Shown: positions 1 to 8,536, counted from the first letter of the stretch. The stretch: 21,739 nt of DNA from Acidimicrobiaceae bacterium (GCA_003455715.1 DMQJ01000135.1:1-21739); one strand, 5' to 3'. Numbers and translations are program-made. The notes: generated by a model not told the origin, from the sequence alone.

Positions 1-1
1 C

Positions 2-64
2 CTCTACAACAACACCACCCCCCCCCTACTCCACCAACTCCCCACCACCGGCTGCACCCACTGA
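2..64 (+). CDS. 3' end of an unidentified gene (partial)
   Basis: The frame beginning at base 2 is open to a TGA at 62-64, and almost all of its 20 codons end in C, as expected of a coding frame in high-GC DNA. The tail is rich in Asn, Thr, Pro and Leu and ends Thr-Gly-Cys-Thr-His. I do not recognise the family. It would converge on the lipoprotein gene that ends at 143. A run of nine C residues at 18-26 makes the frame sensitive to a sequencing error. A chance open frame of this length is possible. Confidence 0.3.
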   Translation, partial: LYNNTTPPLLHQLPTTGCTH

Positions 65-142
65 GGGGTCCGTCAACCGGGGGTCACTCCACGACGGGAT
101 CACGACGACATGAACGACCCCTGCATGCACCGCTTGACGGAG

Positions 143-652
143 TCAGACCTCCCTGCAAATGTTGGGGTCACTCTGATTGTCAACTAAGAGAAGGGCTGAC
201 TCTCCTTCCACACGGGCCCACACGCGGATGACTCCCCTCCTCCCCTCCACACGCATTGGTACGGAAACACCCAAGACGTTCGTATCGGTTCGATTCAGTT
301 CGCAGATTCTGAGCCTTACAGAACCGTCGGGGAGCACCTCTGCCTTCTGACCTACGACGGACAATCTTGCGCCATCGCCGTCATACGCATCGCCCCACTC
401 AACGGTGTAGTACTCGACCGTAGCCTCCCGCAAGTCCTCAGTGCCCATGAATCGAAGCAGATCCGAGAGATCACGCTCCCCCGGAGGGGTCTGCCTGACT
501 CGCAGCTCTTCCTCCTGAAGACGCCGGTCAGCCTCCTTCGCCTCTGTCACTATTTCAGGCTCGTCCACAGCATCTGTCCCTTCGATCGAGCATGCACCTA
601 GATGCACGAGCAGTAGAAGTACCGAAATGACACCTAGTTTGTTGTTCTTCAT
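143..652 (-). CDS. Small lipoprotein downstream of RHS toxin; candidate immunity protein
   Basis: This 169-residue protein has a signal peptide (Lys-rich N-terminus, hydrophobic residues 8-18) and a lipobox Leu-Gly-Ala-Cys with Cys21 as the predicted lipidation site, so it should sit on the outer face of the cytoplasmic membrane. The charged stretch at about 30-60 is probably a flexible linker. Residues 70-169 form a mixed alpha/beta domain with two cysteines (117 and 166) that could form a disulfide. I chose the ATG at 650-652 because a GGAG lies nine bases upstream; a longer frame starting at 703 would overlap the RHS 3' end and bury the signal peptide. Only 16 bases separate it from the RHS stop, so the two are probably co-transcribed. 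Like the toxin tip, it is less GC-rich than the rest of the window. Position immediately after a polymorphic toxin suggests immunity, but no known immunity fold is recognised. A general surface lipoprotein is the alternative. Confidence 0.75.
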   Translation of the reverse strand: MKNNKLGVISVLLLLVHLGACSIEGTDAVDEPEIVTEAKEADRRLQEEELRVRQTPPGERDLSDLLRFMGTEDLREATVEYYTVEWGDAYDGDGARLSVVGQKAEVLPDGSVRLRICELNRTDTNVLGVSVPMRVEGRRGVIRVWARVEGESALLLVDNQSDPNICREV

Positions 653-668
653 CCGATTCAATCTCCGG

Positions 669-1462
669 TCAGGTCGTCCTGCCCACCGACGTCTTAGTGT
701 CAAGCAACCAGCGCCCGGTGGCGTCCTGATCCCCCCAGGAGAGCGTCGTCATGTAGTCATTCATTGTTACTCCTGGTATCCCAGAGGGACTGTTCTGCCA
801 GGCTGTGATGCTGGTGTGCTCGTCGTGCGGCAACCAGACTGTATTGCCCTCTTCGTGAACGGCGTATAGCCCGTACTTTGTGATGTTTCCTACGTTCTGG
901 CTAACTATGTGGTGCAGCTCGTAGTCACTCCCAGGCGGGCGACCGGCGAGCTTTTTGGCCCACTCTTGGCCTAACGGAGTCTGCGACATTGGCGGGATTT
1001 GGATCCAGTCTTGTGGAACTCCTCCCATCCCGTTGCCCCCACCACCCGTCAGCATTCCAGGAAGTTCCGCGACCAGCTCAAGTTCGTTGAATTCCCAGCT
1101 TTCGACTGCGTAGTATTTCCCGGGGTCGGAGGGATTTGGAATCCACTCAAGCGCACCTGTTCGGGTCTCAAGCCTTATCTGATCCATCGCCATAAGAAGC
1201 ACAATATGCGCTGTAGATCCTACCTCGTGCGACAGAAGATCGTTGCAGAAACCCCAACTAGTTTTGCACGTCTTATAGTAGTCATGAGCGTAGAAGGCAG
1301 CCCACCAGCGATCCTCGGGAGAAAGAGCGTTGAAGTCGGCAGTCGTTACGCTGCGAACGAACTTACCATCCTGCGTCGTTCCGTTAGTGCCCGGGCCACC
1401 AGATCCCGCACTTGGTCCGGTCGGGCGCCCTGACCATGGGCAGTTACCGTCGTCTTCACAGG
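669..1462 (-). other. Variable C-terminal toxin tip module of the RHS protein
   Basis: DNA after the RHS core (DPSG codons at 1470-1481) changes character: GC drops visibly and codon use becomes less biased, while the core on its other side is dense in C-ending Thr and Asp codons. The module starts with a Gly/Pro/Ser linker, continues through an acidic, aromatic stretch, and ends with the HNH-like residues at about 820-915. Exchange of the C-terminal tip against a constant core is established behaviour of RHS toxins; that this tip was exchanged is inferred from the composition break. Confidence 0.6.
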
Positions 1463-4400
1463 GGGCGAGTCCACTGGGGTCGGAGAGCGTGGTGGGGTTG
1501 CCGTGGCCGTAGAGGTAGGGCGTGCCGGTCTGGCCGACGAGTGGGTCAACTGAGGTGAATGCGGCAAGGTGGGGGTCGTGGTAGCGGTTGTTGAGGTAGG
1601 TGAGGCCGGTGGTGTCTTCGGGTTGGCCGAGGAAGCCGTGGTCGGTGTTGGTGAAGGTGGTGGTGCCGCGGTCTTCTCCGTATGGGGTGTACCGCTTCCT
1701 GGCCGGGACCGCTGGGTTGGCGTTGGTGGCGGTGGGGGCTTGGCAGACGGTGGTGTTCTGCATGTTCCCGCAGTTCCATGTGACGGTGGGGGTGCCGCCG
1801 CCGCCGAGGATGGTGGTGTGGGTGGCGACGGTGGTGCCGCCGATGGTCGGGTAGCGGGTCACGGTGCTGGTGGTGCCGTCCCAGGTGACTTCCATGCCTC
1901 CGAGGTACAACGTCACCACGTCGCCGTGTTTGCGGATGAGGCGTTGGTTGGTGGTGGTGTACACGTACTCGTCATCGACGCCGCTGGTGTTGTAGTTGGT
2001 GAGGCGCTGTTGGGTGTCGTAGGTGAGGGTGTCGCCGTTGCGGGTGGCCATGCCACCGACCTGGTTGTAGGTGTAGGTGCCAGTGGTGGCTCCGGTGAGG
2101 CTGGTGGGCGCGTGTTTCGTGCCCGTGTAGCCCCAAGTGGTGACGTCAGTGGTGATCGTGTCGGTCCTGGTGCCCATCCGGTTGATGTCATCGAACGTCC
2201 ACACCGTGTCATACGGGTCCGTCGTGGCGCGGTCGCTGATGGACGTGTCCTTGGTGGTGGCGCAGCCGACGAGTTCGTAGCCGCTGGTGGTTTCGGGGGC
2301 GGTGTGTGCTCGGATGAGCCGGTTCCAGTTGTCGTAGACGAAGCATTCTTTGATGTTCGAACCGCTGCCACCGGCTTCGAGGCCGAGGTCTTCGATCACT
2401 TTGACGTTGCCGACGGCGTCGCGCGTGTACCGGTCGTGTTGCCACCAGGTGACATCACCGGTGGATGTCGGGGTGGTGTCCCACCCGGCCTTGATGGTGT
2501 CCAGCATGCCGGTGGGGGTGTGGTAGCCGTACTCGCGCACGAGGGCCGCCTGACTGGCGTAGCTGGTGTTGCGGGCGAGGATGCGGTTGGTGACCCGGCC
2601 GAGATCATCGAAACTGGTGCCGGTGACGAACGACCCGTCCGACCCGGCCAGCTGGTCGGCCATTGCGTAGCCGTTGAAGTGGGTGGTCAACGTGTACGCG
2701 GTGCCGTTGGGATAGTTGTCGGACGTTGTCGTGAGTTGTTGGCCGCCTTCGTTGTAGGTGGCTTCGAAGTCCCAGTTGCCCTCAAGGTGTGAGGGCATCG
2801 GCGACCCGGCAGGAATGTTGGCTCGGGTCTCTACTGGCTGGTAGCGGCCGGTGTACGCGACGACTTCGGAGGTGTAGGCGATGCCGTTCTGCCATGACGT
2901 CTCCGACTTCGGCATGCCCAAGCCGAACTCTCCGGCTGTGCTGTTGTCGTAGGTCCACTCGGCGAGCTTCAGCTCCGCGTCCATTGCCGCCCACTCGCTC
3001 GCCATCTGAGTGCGGTCGACCACGGCGGTGCCGGACCAGCGGTAGGTGGGCCGGTTCATTGCGTCGTAGGTGGTGTTGACCGTGTTCGGTACTGCGTCGA
3101 CCACCTTGGTGATGTTGCCGTTGCTGTCGTAGGTGAACGTGGAGAGCCCAGCGTTGGGGTCGGTGGAGCGGATGGTGCGACCTTGGAGGTCCGTAACGAT
3201 GGTGGTGGTGTTGGTGGCGTCGTCGGTGATGGTGGTGGTCAACCAGCCTGACTCGGTGAGGGTGTTGGCGATGTCGTTCGCTGTCTGGTTGTAGCTGTAC
3301 GTGTAGGTGGTGATGGCGTCGGTGCCGTAGAGGGTGCCGGCGTCTGGGGCGGTGGTCCCGTTGTAGGTCTTGACGTTCATGGTGCGGCCGAGCCCGTCAA
3401 CGGTGGTCGACTGCCATGACCCGATCTGGGGTTTGGTGATGGTGGTCGTTCCCCGGTACTCGGTGTTCGACGTGACCAATGTGGTTCCGTCCCAGGCGAC
3501 GGTGGTGGAGGTGACACGGTTGGCCGTGTCATACACCGGTGTTGTGGTGCGAAGCTTGACCGATGTCGATGCAGGCCATGACGGCCACGTCGCGAACCCT
3601 TCCGACGCCCCAGTGAGACTCGGTGGTGAGGTGCGGTCGCCTGGTTTGCCGTAGCCGTTGGTGTCGAGGTTGTCGGTGATCGCGAACGGGTCGACGGTGA
3701 CGGCGGTGTTGCCGCGGTCGTCGGTGACGGCAGCGGTGACGATGATCTTGCCGGTGGTCGGTGAGAACGTCTGGGTTTCGCGGGTGCGGCCATTTCCGTC
3801 GATGTAGGCGGCCGTCTCCACACGAACATCGGTGGCGGCGGTGTCGCCAGTTTGCCAGATCGATGACCACACCACTGCCGGTTGCTTGGCTTGGCGGGTG
3901 GCGTTGTTCACATACGACCCGACGTAGTACCCGAACTTCGCGGTCGGCACCTCACCCGCCGTGCTCGTGAAGTTCACGTACGTGGAACACGGGTCCGTGT
4001 GCCCACGGTTCCCGGTCTGTATCGGTGCGTAGACCGCGGTCAACCGTGACAGGGAGTCATAGCAGTAGTAGGTGTGCAGCCCGTTCTGATCGGTGGTCTG
4101 CTGCGGCAGGCCGTCACCGGGGCGGAGCACCGTCGACGTCGTCATTGACCCGATCGGGTAGGTGGCCTCGTTCGAGTAGCCGTAGGTGGAGTCGAACTCG
4201 AACGTGGTCGTGTTCCCGTTCGCGTCCGTCACCGACGTGATACGACCGGCCGCGTCGAAGGCTTGGTGGGTGTGGGCCCACCGGTCGAGGTCGTCGGTTT
4301 GCCCGTTCCAGTTCTTGAGACGGGACATCGTGGTGATCGGGACCGGCTTGAACCCGGCCCCCAACGTCTGCGTCACAGCGATGTTGGCGACCGACCCGGA

Positions 4401-7400
4401 CGCGTACTGGTTGGTGCTGTAGAACGTCTTCGACACCGAGATCGGTTGCGACGTGCAGGATCCGGCAACCGGGCTCGCGCCACTCATCGGATGGGTCGGC
4501 TGGTTCCCCAACGTTGCATACGACGCCGACTGGGCGACCAGGTTCATCCAGCCGGGACTGGTCACCGACGGGGTCGTGCTGGCGTTGATGTACCAAGTAC
4601 GCGAACACGACTCGTCACCCGAGGCGTCCAAGAACCCGGTCGAGTTCACCACCACCGGCCGACCAGAAGAGTCAACTGATGTGTCGGTACGCGAGTCACG
4701 CCACGTATACGACCCGGGAGCGCCGTCACGCAGACGGCTGTAGGTGAGGGTGATCCGCCACTTCCGTGACTGCTTGGTCGCCAGACCTGTCTTCACCTGC
4801 GTGCCGTCCGTCGACTCCAACGTCCACGTCGACTCGTTCCTCGACGCCGACAAATACCCGCCCCCTGCGATGGTGCCGCCGGTGCCGTCCATTTGGAACG
4901 ACTCGAACACCTGACCCTGCAACCAGTCCTCATCGTTGATCGTTCCGGTCGTGCCTTCCGAGGTGGTGGTCCACGACTTGGTCAACGTCACCGTCTTGGT
5001 GCCACCACCCCCCGCCTTGTCGCCGTGCATGCCTTGGAAGAACCGTTGGATCGTCACGGTCTTCGTCGACCCCGACCCGACCGTTGTCTTCACTTCCCGG
5101 TAGCCGCGCCACTGCCCCCACGACACGTCATCCACACCGGGGGTGTCGACCCACCAGTCGTTCCCGTCGTGATGCCACGCCGCACCGGTGTACTCGTAGG
5201 CGTAGGTGACGATCGGGGTCAAGGCGTTCCCGGTCGCCCCGTACGGGTTCGTCACCAGATCACGCACCGACACACTGTCAACCCGGTAACGCAGGTAACG
5301 ACCCCAGCCGGCGCCACCACCCGTGAAACTCGCGTACATCGGGTAACAGTTCGTCGTGTTCGTCGACCAGTTCGTCGACGAACTACACGTCGGTGTACCA
5401 GTCGGCGCCGAGTAGGTGACCGTCACCTCCTGCCCCAAGGCGTCGGTGATCCGGTTCACCCGGAACTGCTTCATGTAGGGCACACCCGCACCAGGGTTGG
5501 CGTCATGCCGGTTCTGCAACGCCGTACCACCGAACTCGGTGCCCAAATCCAACACCGTCGCCGTGACCGGCACGGTCGACGATGGGACGACGCGGTAGAT
5601 CGCGTGGAACCACATCTTCTCGTTCCCGCCATCAGCCGGGTCGGGGAACGAGTGATACAGGCGCCACTGATTCACGTTCGTCCACGCCGAACCGTCCGGC
5701 GACGTTTGGGTGGTGATCACCGCCAACCGCTTGATCGAGAAGAACGACACATCCTTGAAACAGTTCCCCGACGGGCAATACAGATCAGTCGGCACATCCG
5801 GATACGACGTCCCGTTCGCGTTCGACACCGTCGGACACGACCCGTCCTGCGCGGTCCAGATCTGGCCGGTGCAGCGACGCACATACGTGAACTCCACCCG
5901 CGACCGGTACCCGTTGATCCCAGCGTTCGGGGACTTGCCGTAGAGGATCTCCTTCAACACGGCATTCATGTCGTAATACACGGCCGAGTAGCCCGACCCG
6001 AGCGTGCGTGCCCGGTTCTGGGTGACCTCGTACTTGTACACCATCACATTCCCGAACGGGTCCTCCACCTTGTCCAACAACCACCGATACGGCATATCCG
6101 CCGTCCCCGCCGTCACACACAACTTGTTCGTCCTGCTATAGCACGGGTCACCCGAGTTCAACCCACGCAACGGACGCACCAACCGCGACTCCTGCCCCTC
6201 ATCCTCACGACCAAACCAGTACACCATCCCCTCCGGGGTGATCACCTTCCAATGCTCATTCACCCACCAATCCGACCCGCTGGTGACACGCTCCACCAAC
6301 CAGTCCGGATCATCCTTCAACCGCCACTGCGTGAAACTGTTCTGCCCCGACGCCACCGACCCGTTGATCGGCACCAACTCCGAAGCATGCCCATTCAACG
6401 AAATCGTCGCGTTCTGCACATACCAACACGAATCCGACGTCCCACCACCAATCCGACTATCCGTACACGGCAAATAGCGACGCTCAATGAACCCCTGCCC
6501 CGCGTTCAGGTTCCAACCCAACCCGACCTCACCCGCCTGCGAGTTCACATCCGACGTGATCCCATCCGCACCCGACGAGTCATACGACAACGCCACCGAA
6601 GGCCCCAACCCATTGAACGCCGGCGGTGTCACCACCGGATACGAATACGAAAACGACCCGTTGTTCCCACCGACCTGCCACGACCCCGAGTTCGACAACG
6701 ACGTCGCCTCAAACGAACCAGCAGCCGACGCCAACCCCAACGTCGACCCATCCCCTGCGAACACACCCGCACGAGACGCACCCGCAGGTGCCCCCTCACC
6801 CTGGCCACCCAACCGCACCGTCGCCGTCAACGTCCCCGCCTCGAAATCGTTCACCACACCCACCACCGGCACCGGGTTCCCACACTCCTTCACCGCCACC
6901 CGCACCACCCGCGGATCACACGCCCACTCCACCAACTGCAACCGCTGCGACCAATCACCACCCAACACCCACCGATACTCCGAATAATCCACCGTCACCT
7001 CCACCAACACCCCACCCTTGGCCACCACATCAGCCGGAGGCGTCACACCAAACACCAACACCTCACCACCCAACTCGGCCACCGTCTCCGCCTCAAACGA
7101 CTCCACCCGCAACACCACCGACTCCACCCCCACCGGCACGCTCTCACCCTCCACCAGCGTCACATCCACACCCCCACCGTCACCGTCGCCCTTCACCACA
7201 TCAGGCACCACCCGCACACCAACCGGCAACCCCTCCACACCCGACACCCGATCCGCGCCCGCCACCAACTCACCCGACACCGGCACCGGCGTACGAACCT
7301 CCCGCGGCACATACCGCACCTCCTCCGGAGACGGCAACACCTCCTCCGGCAACCCACCCCCAGGAGGCGCCCCCAACGACTCCTCACCACCACCAACACC

Positions 7401-7505
7401 CGCAACCCCCGGCTCCGCCACCACCCGCACACCCGGCAACCCCAACAACCCCACCGACAAACACCCACCAACCAGCAACCGCACAAGACGACGACTACGA
7501 CGCAT
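669..7505 (-). CDS. Secreted RHS/YD-repeat polymorphic toxin with SpvB-like N-terminus and HNH-like nuclease tip
   Basis: This is a 2278-residue protein. The ATG at 7503-7505 gives a classic signal peptide (Arg-rich start, hydrophobic core, cleavage near residue 30) and has a GGGGG about six bases upstream; earlier in-frame starts (7547, 7541) would hide it. Residues 30-270 are Val/Gly/Pro-rich. Residues about 275-480 resemble the SpvB domain (motif GLGPSVALSYDSS near 295). From about 1090 to 1965 there are many YD/RHS repeats of the forms FTYDSNGN, TTYDAMNRP and FVYDNWNR, which in known RHS proteins build a shell around the toxin. The RHS core ends with YLNNRYHDP (about 1968) and DPSG (2009). 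The last 265 residues are a different, less GC-rich module carrying LHHIVSQN (His2198, His2199), Asn2221 in GNTVWLP, and His2227/His2230. This matches the HNH/Endonuclease VII superfamily (AHH/LHH type), so DNA or RNA cleavage in competing cells is the likely role. Nuclease activity is inferred from motifs only. Confidence 0.9.
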   Translation of the reverse strand: MRRSRRLVRLLVGGCLSVGLLGLPGVRVVAEPGVAGVGGGEESLGAPPGGGLPEEVLPSPEEVRYVPREVRTPVPVSGELVAGADRVSGVEGLPVGVRVVPDVVKGDGDGGGVDVTLVEGESVPVGVESVVLRVESFEAETVAELGGEVLVFGVTPPADVVAKGGVLVEVTVDYSEYRWVLGGDWSQRLQLVEWACDPRVVRVAVKECGNPVPVVGVVNDFEAGTLTATVRLGGQGEGAPAGASRAGVFAGDGSTLGLASAAGSFEATSLSNSGSWQVGGNNGSFSYSYPVVTPPAFNGLGPSVALSYDSSGADGITSDVNSQAGEVGLGWNLNAGQGFIERRYLPCTDSRIGGGTSDSCWYVQNATISLNGHASELVPINGSVASGQNSFTQWRLKDDPDWLVERVTSGSDWWVNEHWKVITPEGMVYWFGREDEGQESRLVRPLRGLNSGDPCYSRTNKLCVTAGTADMPYRWLLDKVEDPFGNVMVYKYEVTQNRARTLGSGYSAVYYDMNAVLKEILYGKSPNAGINGYRSRVEFTYVRRCTGQIWTAQDGSCPTVSNANGTSYPDVPTDLYCPSGNCFKDVSFFSIKRLAVITTQTSPDGSAWTNVNQWRLYHSFPDPADGGNEKMWFHAIYRVVPSSTVPVTATVLDLGTEFGGTALQNRHDANPGAGVPYMKQFRVNRITDALGQEVTVTYSAPTGTPTCSSSTNWSTNTTNCYPMYASFTGGGAGWGRYLRYRVDSVSVRDLVTNPYGATGNALTPIVTYAYEYTGAAWHHDGNDWWVDTPGVDDVSWGQWRGYREVKTTVGSGSTKTVTIQRFFQGMHGDKAGGGGTKTVTLTKSWTTTSEGTTGTINDEDWLQGQVFESFQMDGTGGTIAGGGYLSASRNESTWTLESTDGTQVKTGLATKQSRKWRITLTYSRLRDGAPGSYTWRDSRTDTSVDSSGRPVVVNSTGFLDASGDESCSRTWYINASTTPSVTSPGWMNLVAQSASYATLGNQPTHPMSGASPVAGSCTSQPISVSKTFYSTNQYASGSVANIAVTQTLGAGFKPVPITTMSRLKNWNGQTDDLDRWAHTHQAFDAAGRITSVTDANGNTTTFEFDSTYGYSNEATYPIGSMTTSTVLRPGDGLPQQTTDQNGLHTYYCYDSLSRLTAVYAPIQTGNRGHTDPCSTYVNFTSTAGEVPTAKFGYYVGSYVNNATRQAKQPAVVWSSIWQTGDTAATDVRVETAAYIDGNGRTRETQTFSPTTGKIIVTAAVTDDRGNTAVTVDPFAITDNLDTNGYGKPGDRTSPPSLTGASEGFATWPSWPASTSVKLRTTTPVYDTANRVTSTTVAWDGTTLVTSNTEYRGTTTITKPQIGSWQSTTVDGLGRTMNVKTYNGTTAPDAGTLYGTDAITTYTYSYNQTANDIANTLTESGWLTTTITDDATNTTTIVTDLQGRTIRSTDPNAGLSTFTYDSNGNITKVVDAVPNTVNTTYDAMNRPTYRWSGTAVVDRTQMASEWAAMDAELKLAEWTYDNSTAGEFGLGMPKSETSWQNGIAYTSEVVAYTGRYQPVETRANIPAGSPMPSHLEGNWDFEATYNEGGQQLTTTSDNYPNGTAYTLTTHFNGYAMADQLAGSDGSFVTGTSFDDLGRVTNRILARNTSYASQAALVREYGYHTPTGMLDTIKAGWDTTPTSTGDVTWWQHDRYTRDAVGNVKVIEDLGLEAGGSGSNIKECFVYDNWNRLIRAHTAPETTSGYELVGCATTKDTSISDRATTDPYDTVWTFDDINRMGTRTDTITTDVTTWGYTGTKHAPTSLTGATTGTYTYNQVGGMATRNGDTLTYDTQQRLTNYNTSGVDDEYVYTTTNQRLIRKHGDVVTLYLGGMEVTWDGTTSTVTRYPTIGGTTVATHTTILGGGGTPTVTWNCGNMQNTTVCQAPTATNANPAVPARKRYTPYGEDRGTTTFTNTDHGFLGQPEDTTGLTYLNNRYHDPHLAAFTSVDPLVGQTGTPYLYGHGNPTTLSDPSGLAPCEDDGNCPWSGRPTGPSAGSGGPGTNGTTQDGKFVRSVTTADFNALSPEDRWWAAFYAHDYYKTCKTSWGFCNDLLSHEVGSTAHIVLLMAMDQIRLETRTGALEWIPNPSDPGKYYAVESWEFNELELVAELPGMLTGGGGNGMGGVPQDWIQIPPMSQTPLGQEWAKKLAGRPPGSDYELHHIVSQNVGNITKYGLYAVHEEGNTVWLPHDEHTSITAWQNSPSGIPGVTMNDYMTTLSWGDQDATGRWLLDTKTSVGRTT

Positions 7506-7841
7506 GACAACCCCCAAAGTGGTTCGCTGGCTACTCGGCATGTCCACGCCAGGCTCTCCCCCGCCCGGCGTTTCAGGGGACTGTAAACACCCGAGTCGAG
7601 TCTGTCAACGAACTCAGAGATCTACGGAAAGTGGAACCTCAACGACGGAAAGCGACATTCACGCAACATGGCACCTCATGCGATGCCCACAAAGAGTGCG
7701 ACCAACCACGCCAAGTAGCGACATCCCTCGGGGCGTCTGCACTCCGTCTCGCGATGTAACTGGTGCTCGAGTTCGGGTGTGGTGTAGCCGGCCGACCGAC
7801 CGACCTCGGATGGAGGACGAGGCGACCGTGTTCTGCGGCCC
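7506..7841. other. 336-base region without a convincing gene; RHS leader and promoter
   Basis: The left part holds the RHS promoter and its roughly 68-base leader. To the right (7676-7800), a minus-strand frame ends in a hydrophobic stretch (WLVALFVGIA) with reasonable codon use. It has no start codon after the preceding stop at 7842, so it may be a decayed gene remnant. A short tandem repeat of CCGA occurs near 7795. Nothing else is recognisable. Confidence 0.5.
7580..7608 (-). promoter_or_regulatory. Strong sigma-70-type promoter for the RHS gene
   Basis: On the minus strand TTGACA (7603-7608) is separated by exactly 17 bases from TACAGT (7580-7585). Transcription would start near 7573, giving a 5' leader of about 68 bases before the ATG at 7505. 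The -35 box matches the consensus perfectly and the -10 matches four of six positions. It is the best promoter match I found in the window. Confidence 0.65.
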
Positions 7842-8135
7842 TTACCAGCCAAGGCGCTTGCTGACATCGGCCGGCACCTTCCATCCCTCGTTCTGGGCGA
7901 GTTGGGTGACTCGTAGGGCGACGCTGTCGATGTTGTCGCGGCGGTTGCTTGCAGCAGCGACGAGGGCAGCGGCTGAGAGGATCTGTGCCCTCCAGGCGGG
8001 GAGCACGGTGCGTTCGATGCGCAGGAGCCCGTCGACGAGTTTGCGTGCGCCAGGCTTCCTCCACCGCCACGGCTGTGGCAGTACATGAACCCGCACCGCT
8101 CCGGCCCCACCTGCGGCAACCCGTCGTCTCGCCAT
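7842..8135 (-). CDS. Small hypothetical protein or C-terminal gene remnant
   Basis: This open frame codes for up to 97 residues. From about residue 30 to the end the codons are strongly GC-biased at third positions and the peptide reads as a plausible helical domain (two alanine-rich helices, then an acidic/basic helix ending in a Trp). The first 30 residues, rich in Arg, Gly and Trp, look non-coding. The gene may therefore be a C-terminal fragment whose 5' part was lost, or a true small gene starting at the ATG at 8133-8135, 19 bases after the VOC stop. No family is recognised. Two overlapping minus-strand frames here have poorer codon use. Confidence 0.4.
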   Translation of the reverse strand: MARRRVAAGGAGAVRVHVLPQPWRWRKPGARKLVDGLLRIERTVLPAWRAQILSAAALVAAASNRRDNIDSVALRVTQLAQNEGWKVPADVSKRLGW

Positions 8136-8154
8136 CAATCGACGTCTGACCCAG

Positions 8155-8493
8155 CTACTCCAGCGGGGATTCGATGCGCAGCCGACGACCGTCGGGGTCG
8201 CGAATCACCATCACCTGGGTGCCCCAGTGGGTCGGGGTGAACGGGTGCACCACCTCCACACCCGGCGGCGGTTCGTAGCCCGCGGGCGCGGCGAGGTAGA
8301 GCTCGACCGCTAGCGGGTCTTCCCACGGTTGTTGGGCGAGGAACACGGTGGGGCCACCGGCAGGGTTGCGCAGCATGCCCGAGCCGTGGTCGGTGCTGAA
8401 CTCCACCTCGAAGCCGAGCGCCGCCCAGAAGGCCACGCTCGCCGCCCAGTCGTGCGTCTCCATGTACACATGGTCGAACCCGTTGGTGCTCAT
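8155..8493 (-). CDS. VOC (glyoxalase/bleomycin resistance/dioxygenase) superfamily protein
   Basis: This 112-residue protein has the length of a single VOC module. It opens with FDHVYMETHDWAASVAFW, followed by WAALGFEVEF, the usual first beta-alpha-beta of the family, and closes with VMVIRDPDGRRLRIESP, the typical end of the second beta-alpha unit. VOC proteins bind metal or hydrophobic ligands and include glyoxalases, dioxygenases and drug-binding proteins; the substrate cannot be told here. I chose the ATG at 8491-8493 because TACGCT lies six bases upstream (probably leaderless) and the residues before it in a longer frame are not VOC-like. It is divergent from the luciferase-like fragment. 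Confidence 0.8.
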   Translation of the reverse strand: MSTNGFDHVYMETHDWAASVAFWAALGFEVEFSTDHGSGMLRNPAGGPTVFLAQQPWEDPLAVELYLAAPAGYEPPPGVEVVHPFTPTHWGTQVMVIRDPDGRRLRIESPLE

Positions 8494-8499
8494 CGCCGC

Positions 8500-8505
8500 A
8501 GCGTA
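8500..8505 (-). promoter_or_regulatory. -10 element (TACGCT) for leaderless VOC gene
   Basis: The minus-strand hexamer TACGCT lies six bases before the VOC ATG, and no Shine-Dalgarno sequence is visible. This is the arrangement expected for a transcript that begins at or next to the start codon. Confidence 0.4.
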
Positions 8506-8508
8506 GTT

Positions 8509-8521
8509 GTGTTCGGAACAC
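8509..8521. promoter_or_regulatory. Perfect inverted repeat GTGTTC-G-GAACAC, candidate operator
   Basis: Six-base perfect arms flank a single base. The site lies in the spacer upstream of the VOC -10 element and just before the start of the divergent luciferase-like frame, where a bound repressor would block RNA polymerase. It is not the usual actinobacterial LexA box, whose half-sites face the other way with a four-base gap. The regulator is unknown. Confidence 0.4.
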
Positions 8522-8536
8522 GGCATGCTTGGCGGC

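Noticed and set aside
1569..2792. A 407-residue Gly/Val-rich open frame on the plus strand resembling PE/PGRS-like proteins
   Set aside because: It is the antisense of the Thr-rich RHS repeat region; no start signal or conserved motif supports it.
1560..3900. Dense GGTGGT-like runs on the plus strand as a possible tandem repeat or CRISPR-like array
   Set aside because: They are reverse-complemented ACC/ACG threonine codons of the RHS repeats, without regular spacing or conserved repeat units.
4893..7586. An 897-residue open frame on the plus strand, rich in Arg and His
   Set aside because: It is the antisense of the RHS gene; its Arg/His/Pro-rich composition is what reverse-complemented RHS codons give, and it shows no domain.
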